A stretch of DNA of 27,112 bases from Allopontixanthobacter sp041741895. GTDB taxonomy: Bacteria; Pseudomonadota; Alphaproteobacteria; Sphingomonadales; Sphingomonadaceae. Under the pieces are notes generated by a model. It worked only from the letters and a program-made list of their open reading frames with translations. It was not told the origin of the DNA and made no database searches. The first letter of the stretch is position 1; each line of letters starts with the position of its first letter. Position numbers and translations under genes: made by a program. Where the stretch lies: positions 1 through 27,112 of the forward strand of contig JBGSJO010000132.1 of the NCBI GenBank assembly GCA_041741895.1, in the 5' to 3' direction. Positions 23,605 to 27,112 of this stretch are shown here, piece after piece.

Positions 23605-23856
23605 ATGAATGTCTCACTAGGTGAACGCTGGGAAGGCTTTGTTGATACCGTGCTTAAGGCAGGCCGCTATGGCTCTGCCAGCGAAGTGGTGCGCGAAGGG
23701 TTGCGCTTGGTTGAAGAGCGCGAAGTCAAGCTAGCGGCGCTACGCAAGACGCTAAATGCCTCCATCGCGCGCGGTGGCGCACATAGCGATGACGTCGTGG
23801 GCGCACATATCGACGCCGCCCTCGATGGGTGGGAACATTCAGCAAAAGCGCGCTAA
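23605..23856 (+). CDS. parD: ParD-family type II antitoxin
   Basis: 83-residue antitoxin of the CC2985/ParD family. It has an N-terminal ribbon-helix-helix DNA-binding part (MNVSLGERWEGFVDTVLKAGRYGSASEVVREGLRLVEERE) containing the signature GRYGSASEVVREGLRLVEERE of ParD dimers, and a C-terminal toxin-wrapping helix. It is intact, has a strong ribosome binding site, and its stop overlaps the parE start (TAATG). It should bind ParE and repress its own promoter at 23536-23574. It sits between a broken resolvase and a broken recombinase, which suggests it was a passenger of a Tn3-like transposon. Confidence 0.94.
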   Translation: MNVSLGERWEGFVDTVLKAGRYGSASEVVREGLRLVEEREVKLAALRKTLNASIARGGAHSDDVVGAHIDAALDGWEHSAKAR

Positions 23857-24164
23857 TGCGCCAACTACACTATACTGATGAGGCAGACCGCAATCTGGTA
23901 GAAATTGCGGTCTATATCGCGACCGAGAGCAGCGGCCGCGACGTTGCTGTAGCCTTCACCGAGCGGTTGCGCGCCAAATGCCGCCAACTGGCATCCTTGC
24001 CAGCAACCCTTGGGAGCGCGCGGCCCGAACTGCGCGCGGACATTCGCAGAACCCCATGCCAAGGCTATGCCATTTTCTTCCGCTATAGGACCGATGACGT
24101 GCTGGAGATCGTCAACATCCTGCATGGCAGCCGTGACATCGACAGCTATTTCGACGAGAATTGA
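23856..24164 (+). CDS. parE: ParE/RelE-superfamily toxin
   Basis: 102-residue toxin with the ParE fold. It starts MRQLHYTDEADRNLVEIAVYIA and continues FTERLRAKCRQLASLPATLGSARPELRADIRRTPCQGYAIFFRY, then VLEIVNILHGSRDIDSYF. The pattern RxxP..Y.I.FRY......I..ILH..RD is the ParE signature; ParE members poison DNA gyrase by family knowledge. The ATG at 23856 overlaps the parD stop, giving coupled translation. The frame is full length with no obvious lesion, so the module is likely active. Confidence 0.93.
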   Translation: MRQLHYTDEADRNLVEIAVYIATESSGRDVAVAFTERLRAKCRQLASLPATLGSARPELRADIRRTPCQGYAIFFRYRTDDVLEIVNILHGSRDIDSYFDEN

Positions 24165-24669
24165 CTCGCTATTGGGGGCATCGCGAGCGCATCGCGCGCA
24201 ACGGGTGGTCGCACTGCAGTTGTCCGATCTTGAGCTGGTGCGCGAAGGCCTCAAGCTGACGATCCGGCATTCGAAGACCGACCAGGAGGGGGAGGGGCAG
24301 GTGATCGCGGTGCCCTCGGGCAAGGTCCTGAAGTCGGGGGCGCGGCTCAATGAATGGCTCAGTGTCAGGGGAGGGGAGGCAGGTCCCCTGTTCTATCGCG
24401 CTGACGCCCAAGGGATCCTAACCAAGGAGCCAATGTCGGATCGCTCGGTCGCCCGGCTGATCCAGCGATATGCCGACAAAGTCGGGCTTGATCCTGCCGC
24501 TGTCGGCGCGCACTCGCTACGGTCGGGGCTCCTCACTGAGGCAGCCAAAGCAGGGGCGTCATTGCCGAAGATGCAGGAAGTATCGCGCCAGAAGAAGGTC
24601 GAAGTGCTGCTTGGTTATGTCCGCGACGCTGCGCTGTTCGAAAACCACGCGGGCGAGAGCTTTTTGTAG
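24165..24669 (+). pseudogene. Tyrosine recombinase (phage-type integrase) C-terminal remnant
   Basis: From about 24200 the frame reads VVALQLSDLELVREGLKLTI, RHSKTDQEGEGQVIAVPSGK, PMSDRSVARLIQRYADKVGL and HSLRSGLLTEAAKAGASLPK, ending LLGYVRDAALFENHAGESFL. The beta-hairpin lysine, HxxR motif and terminal tyrosine are present. The first catalytic arginine segment (normally LRRSEL before VAL) is scrambled to ASRAHRAQR, and the usual second histidine position reads SRQKK. The core-binding N-terminal domain is absent. The frame starts right after the parE stop, so the TA module and the junction cut this gene. Non-functional. The 90 bases after it (24670-24759) hold nothing recognisable. Confidence 0.82.
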
Positions 24670-24759
24670 CGCGGTTGCGACCTATGGCGTCCCAAGATCC
24701 GTCAGAATCACGTACAGGCTACAGTTTGTAAAGACGAAACCCAAAGCTGATGGATTCAA

Positions 24760-25017
24760 TCAGTAATTTGAAGGAATGGGCTCGAGGCCCGCGCCCCTCG
24801 CGCGGGCATCCGCGCGGCCGAGCTCAGACTGCTTCTTGGCGTTCCGCCGCGCACCTGCAGCGCGACAATCAAGGTGAGGATTCTTATCCAGATTGTCGCG
24901 CTACAGCGCACCGCTGTTCCGGCACGATTGGGCCGCCGGGACCACACCTTCAGGTGCGAGCTTCGCCTTGCGCGCGTTCACGCCTGCTAGATAGCTGTCG
25001 AGATCAAGCGTCTTCAT
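24760..25017 (-). pseudogene. Small unknown gene interrupted by a 50-bp mini-element
   Basis: The minus strand from ATG 25017 reads MKTLDLDSYLAGVNARKAKL, APEGVVPAAQSCRNSGA, and then hits a TAG inside the inserted element. Removing bases 24856-24905 plus one 7-bp target copy joins this in frame to RRNAKKQSELGRADARARGA GLEPIPSNY and a TGA at 24760. The restored product has 66 residues, charged and probably largely helical. I do not recognise the family. Its position beside Tn3-type debris suggests a transposon or plasmid accessory gene. As it stands, the peptide is truncated after 38 residues. Confidence 0.75.
24856..24905. mobile_element. 50-bp miniature element of two IS21-like termini
   Basis: Bounded by 5'-TG...CA-3' and by terminal inverted repeats TGCAGCGCGACAATC and GATTGTCGCGCTACA (15 bp, one mismatch) around only 20 internal bases. 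It is flanked by perfect 7-bp direct repeats GCGCACC at 24849-24855 and 24906-24912. Deleting the element and one repeat restores the interrupted 66-codon gene in frame. On the minus strand its first 24 bases match the IS end at 26893 except at two positions, so an IS of that kind could have supplied the transposase. Confidence 0.88.
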
Positions 25018-25037
25018 GGATCCTCAGATAGTCCCAA

Positions 25038-25528
25038 ATGTGCCGGATTGGCAGGATCCGTACGGGCACGGTCAGCGCTTCAGTCATGCTGAAGAAGCTA
25101 GCCGGCTATTCTCGCCAGAATTCATTTTCGCAGGCGCTCCGGGAAATCGGTCGGGTCGAACGTTCGCTGTTCATGCTCGACAACATCGAGCTGTGTCGCC
25201 GCGCCAACGCCAATCTCAACAAGGGAGAGGCGCGCAACGTCTTGGCGAACTGCGGGACCGCACATTTGAGAATCAGCGCCACAGGGCATCGGGTCTCAAT
25301 CTCGTGTCGGTTGCGATCATCCTCTGGACCACCATCTACCTCGGCCGTGCCGCCGATCACCTCCGGCAGCAAGGCCGCATCATCGACGATGCGCTGCTCA
25401 GCCATGCAGCGCCTCTGGGATGGGAGCACATCAGCCTCACCGATGATTATCTTTGGGGCGACATGAAATTGCCACAGGACGGATTTCGGCCTCTGCGCGT
25501 TAACGGATTCAAGGCCAACCCAGCTTGA
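25038..25528 (+). pseudogene. tnpA: Tn3-family transposase, truncated and frameshifted C-terminal remnant
   Basis: One frame reads RIGRIRTGTVSASVMLKKLA, GYSRQNSFSQALREIGRVER and SLFML, then CRRANANLNKGEARN. At about 25235 the homology moves to another frame: RLGELRDRTFENQRHRASGL, NLVSVAIILWTTIYLGRAAD, and PLGWEHISLTDDYLWGDMKL to the stop at 25528. These are the last ~160 residues of a Tn3-type TnpA. The family normally has about nine residues between GEARN and RLGE. Their loss with a frame change suggests a deletion between two short CAAC-type repeats. The catalytic DDE domain start is missing, so it is inactive. The N-terminal cut lies next to the small minus-strand gene. Confidence 0.87.
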
Positions 25529-25530
25529 CT

Positions 25531-25550
25531 ATGCACCTTATATAGTGCAT
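25531..25550. promoter_or_regulatory. Palindromic operator of the higBA-like module
   Basis: ATGCAC-CT-TATA-TA-GTGCAT, a 20-base palindrome with 6-base arms and a symmetric TATA centre. It lies immediately after the tnpA remnant and 9 bases before the toxin ATG. The TATA core could serve as the -10 region, so binding by the antitoxin would block transcription. The assignment is from position and symmetry. Confidence 0.6.
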
Positions 25551-25559
25551 GAAGTAGCC

Positions 25560-25916
25560 ATGGGATCAGGGTCCGCACAACGCATCGAGCTGGTGTTCTA
25601 TCAGACCGAGGCGGGCAATGCCCCAGTTCGTGATTGGTTGCTCGGTCTCCCCGACGCCAATCGCAGGGAGATTGGTCAGGACTTGCAGCGGGTTCAGTTT
25701 CGTTGGCCGGTTGGGATGCCGTTGGTTCGCCCTATGGGTAAGGGGCTGTTCGAAGTGCGCACACCCCTACCTGACGGAACGATCGCCCGCGTGCTGTTCT
25801 GCTTCCACCAAGGCGATCTTTACTCGCTGCATGGGTTTATCAAGAAGTCGCAGAAGACGCCTGCAGCAGATTTGGAACTGGCCCGAAAGCGGCAGAAAGA
25901 GGTTGAAAATGGTTGA
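25560..25916 (+). CDS. HigB/Gp49-like type II toxin (RelE superfamily)
   Basis: 118-residue toxin of the phage-derived Gp49/HigB group, predicted to cut mRNA on the ribosome. It shows RIELVFYQTEAGNAPVRDWLLGL, then WPVGMPLVRPMGKGLFEVRTPLPDGTIARVLFCFHQGDLYSLHGFIKKSQKTP. The LxEVR...RvlF....g.i.lLhgF.KKsqKTP pattern and the toxin-first gene order define the group. ATG 25560 is taken as start; an in-frame GTG at 25545 lies within the operator palindrome and is less likely. The stop overlaps the antitoxin gene by 8 bases. The frame is intact and likely active, unlike the transposase genes around it. Confidence 0.92.
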   Translation: MGSGSAQRIELVFYQTEAGNAPVRDWLLGLPDANRREIGQDLQRVQFRWPVGMPLVRPMGKGLFEVRTPLPDGTIARVLFCFHQGDLYSLHGFIKKSQKTPAADLELARKRQKEVENG

Positions 25917-26193
25917 AAACAAGCATCGCGGCCCGACGCTGGACAACTTCCTCGAGGAAGAGGGCGTCCTCGCGGAATTCCAGGCCCGGGCCATCAAGGA
26001 GGTCATCGCCTGGCAACTCGCCGAGGCGATGCGCGAACGCAAGCTCAGCAAGAAACGACTGGCGTTGCTAATGCATACCAGCAGGACCCAGGTCGATCGA
26101 GTGCTTGATCCTAACGATGGCAATGTGACTATTGAAACCCTGCAGCGCGCTGCAGCCGTCGTGGGACGCAGGGTCGAACTCGCGCTAATCTGA
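25909..26193 (+). CDS. XRE-family antitoxin (HigA-like)
   Basis: 94-residue partner of the upstream toxin. The helix-turn-helix is KLSKKRLALLMHTSRTQVDRVLDPNDGNVTIETLQRAAAVVGRRVELAL, the XRE form common in HigA-like antitoxins that end with the beta strand VELAL. The N-terminal ~45 residues (NFLEEEGVLAEFQARAIKEVIAWQLAEAMRER) are helical and probably contact the toxin. The ATG at 25909 lies inside the end of the toxin gene, giving coupled translation. It should repress at the palindrome 25531-25550. Its stop is only 7 bases from the GGGG of a candidate Tn3 terminal repeat. Confidence 0.92.
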   Translation: MVENKHRGPTLDNFLEEEGVLAEFQARAIKEVIAWQLAEAMRERKLSKKRLALLMHTSRTQVDRVLDPNDGNVTIETLQRAAAVVGRRVELALI

Positions 26194-26200
26194 GATATCA

Positions 26201-26238
26201 GGGGTAGGTTGAGGATACGTGTAAAATGTTATCATAGA
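26201..26238. mobile_element. Candidate Tn3-family terminal inverted repeat
   Basis: About 38 bases starting GGGGTAGGTTGAGGATACGT, AT-rich at the inner end (GTAAAATGTTATC). They overlap the last codons of the minus-strand Tn3 transposase remnant. GGGG start, 38-base size and position just past tnpA fit Tn3-family ends. The matching end is not found elsewhere in the window. Confidence 0.55.
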
Positions 26239-26590
26239 GCGGTTTTGAAGGGTATCGCAGCGGGGTTCAAGGGCTTGGGGATTTGCTCCATATCGAGGAC
26301 AAAGCGCCCAAATATACGGATATGATCCCGGATATAGGGGCTGAGATGTCCGACGAGTTCGGAGGTGACGGCATGACCGTCGCCGATCATCGCGGTGTGT
26401 ACGTCGGTTAGCTGAGCATGACGGTATTGGCAACGAGGGTCGCGTATTTGAGCTGCTTTTCTTGCTCGACGGGATCGCTGCTCTTCACGTCGGGTCCACC
26501 GAACGAGATCCAATCGAGAAAATCGTTGAACGCTTCGACCTTAGCTTGGCAAAGTTCGAAAAGCCTTACCTTGCTTATTCGATGGTCATA
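26232..26590 (-). pseudogene. tnpA: Second Tn3-family transposase remnant, different subgroup
   Basis: The minus strand reads ELCQAKVEAFNDFLDWISFG, then DPVEQEKQLKYATLVANTVM in one frame, stopping at 26408. It resumes in another frame with LTDVHTAMIGDGHAVTSELV and GHLSPYIRDHIRIFGRFVLD to the stop at 26232. This matches the end of Tn3-type transposases of the class with KVEAFN, EKxxKYNxLVAN and LSPYxxxHIxRFGxYxLD motifs. It differs from the remnant at 25038-25528, so two separate transposons decayed here. A small deletion explains the frame change between VMLS and LTDV. The segment 26591-26661 before the IS21 end shows nothing recognisable. Confidence 0.8.
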
Positions 26591-26661
26591 TCACTCAGGC
26601 TCCTCATTCAGTTTGTCTTCCCTGAAAATTTCGTCGTCCGAGCGAAAACATCCGTGTGGAG

Positions 26662-26892
26662 TGTCAATCGGCGTGCAAACGGGACCCCCTATCGGCGCGC
26701 AAAAGGGACCTTCTGATTGAGTGCTGTTGGGATGGATCAGCTACGGTTTTTGAAGCGCCAGCTGTCATTGCCGGTTTCGACGATGTCGCAATGATGCGTG
26801 ACACGATCCAGGAGCGCGGCGGTCATCTTGGGGTCGCCGAACACGGTGGGCCACTCCCCGAATGCGAGGTTGGTGGTGATGATGACGCTGGT
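26662..26892 (-). mobile_element. IS21-family element remnant with terminal repeats
   Basis: The terminus begins TGTCAATCGG at 26662. Two internal 20-bp repeats follow with period 24: ATCGGCGTGCAAACGGGACC (26667-26686) and ATCGGCGCGCAAAAGGGACC (26691-26710). Multiple terminal repeats and a TG start are typical of IS21-family ends. The istB 3' end lies inside. The element is cut at 26892 by another IS end. Confidence 0.85.
26737..26892 (-). pseudogene. istB: IstB-like ATP-binding protein, C-terminal remnant
   Basis: The minus-strand frame TTSVIITTNLAFGEWPTVFG, DPKMTAALLDRVTHHCDIVE, TGNDSWRFKNRS ends at a TGA (26737-26739). This is the highly conserved C-terminus of IS21-family IstB, the AAA+ helper of the transposase, including the sensor-1-like TTN and the DRxTHHCDIxETGN motif. 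The Walker A/B part is missing because a second insertion interrupts the gene at about 26893. Non-functional here. Confidence 0.9.
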
Positions 26893-27112
26893 TGTAGCGC
26901 GACATTCTGGATGAGAGTCACCGACAATCAGGATGAGAGTTAATTGACGCGGTAATTTGGGTTTTGGTGTTCGAGATTGTCGTTGGCAAGAGCTAAGTTT
27001 GGTCTTGCTGCTCGGTTTGATTGTCGCTGGAGTTTTCGGCGACGGATTTCCTGGTTGCGTAGGTTGGTGGGCGTCCCGCTCCAGATTGTCGCTGTGTCGC
27101 GGTGCGCCGCCG
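26893..27112. mobile_element. Second IS21-like end, inserted in istB (runs off window)
   Basis: Begins TGTAGCGCGACATTCTGG exactly where the istB homology stops. It contains two direct repeats of CGACAWTCWGGATGAGAGT (26900-26918 and 26922-26940), then three inverted GATTGTCG cores at 26975, 27019 and 27084. The repeated terminal sites suggest an IS21-family end. No convincing coding frame is visible in the 220 bases present. Confidence 0.7.

Noticed and set aside
24750..25031. Plus-strand 93-codon frame over the mini-element region
   Set aside because: Low-complexity Arg/Ser/Pro translation; the minus strand holds a gene that becomes intact when the insertion is removed.
1..27112. tRNA or rRNA genes as integration targets
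   Set aside because: No cloverleaf-like sequence or rRNA segment was noticed on either strand, including beside the recombinase remnant.

Overview
The window looks like a chromosome segment from a GC-rich alphaproteobacterium of the order Sphingomonadales, most likely an Erythrobacteraceae relative. This is judged from protein style and gene neighbourhoods (M23 peptidase with bactofilin, TrcR/DUF1013, DUF1192 before clpA, SUV3-like helicase followed by an S4 protein and fdxA). No database was consulted.

Positions 1-20454 are ordinary, densely packed core genome. In order: the 5' end of proA; a membrane-anchored M23 peptidase overlapping a bactofilin; an acyl-CoA ligase; the TrcR-type regulator; a glycosyltransferase translationally coupled to an LpxH-like phosphoesterase; a GST coupled to a quinone oxidoreductase; a DUF1192 protein and clpA; a small secreted protein; a SulP transporter without a STAS domain; a chain of four mutually overlapping genes (hemB, GNAT, gamma carbonic anhydrase, DUF167); a second M23 peptidase; and a SUV3-like RNA helicase. 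Two strong hairpin terminators are visible, at 4703-4724 and 11578-11612.

At 20455 the core order breaks. The helicase stop overlaps an ATG followed by two codons of an S4-domain gene, and the rest of that S4 gene reappears 2.1 kb downstream, lacking its first ~20 codons. The DNA in between carries a frameshifted unknown gene and an intact class II-type Fic protein. The Fic gene is preceded by a 46-bp direct repeat that duplicates its operator, ribosome binding site and start codon. fdxA follows intact.

From 23160 to the end the window is a graveyard of mobile elements: a truncated resolvase, an intact parDE module, a truncated tyrosine recombinase, two unrelated broken Tn3-family transposases in opposite orientations, an intact higBA-like module, and an IS21-family istB remnant interrupted by a second IS21-like end. 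Only the two toxin-antitoxin modules look functional here. Within this region is a 50-bp miniature element made of two IS21-like termini. It has perfect 7-bp target duplications, and its removal in silico restores a 66-codon gene in frame. Its terminus closely matches the IS end at 26893.
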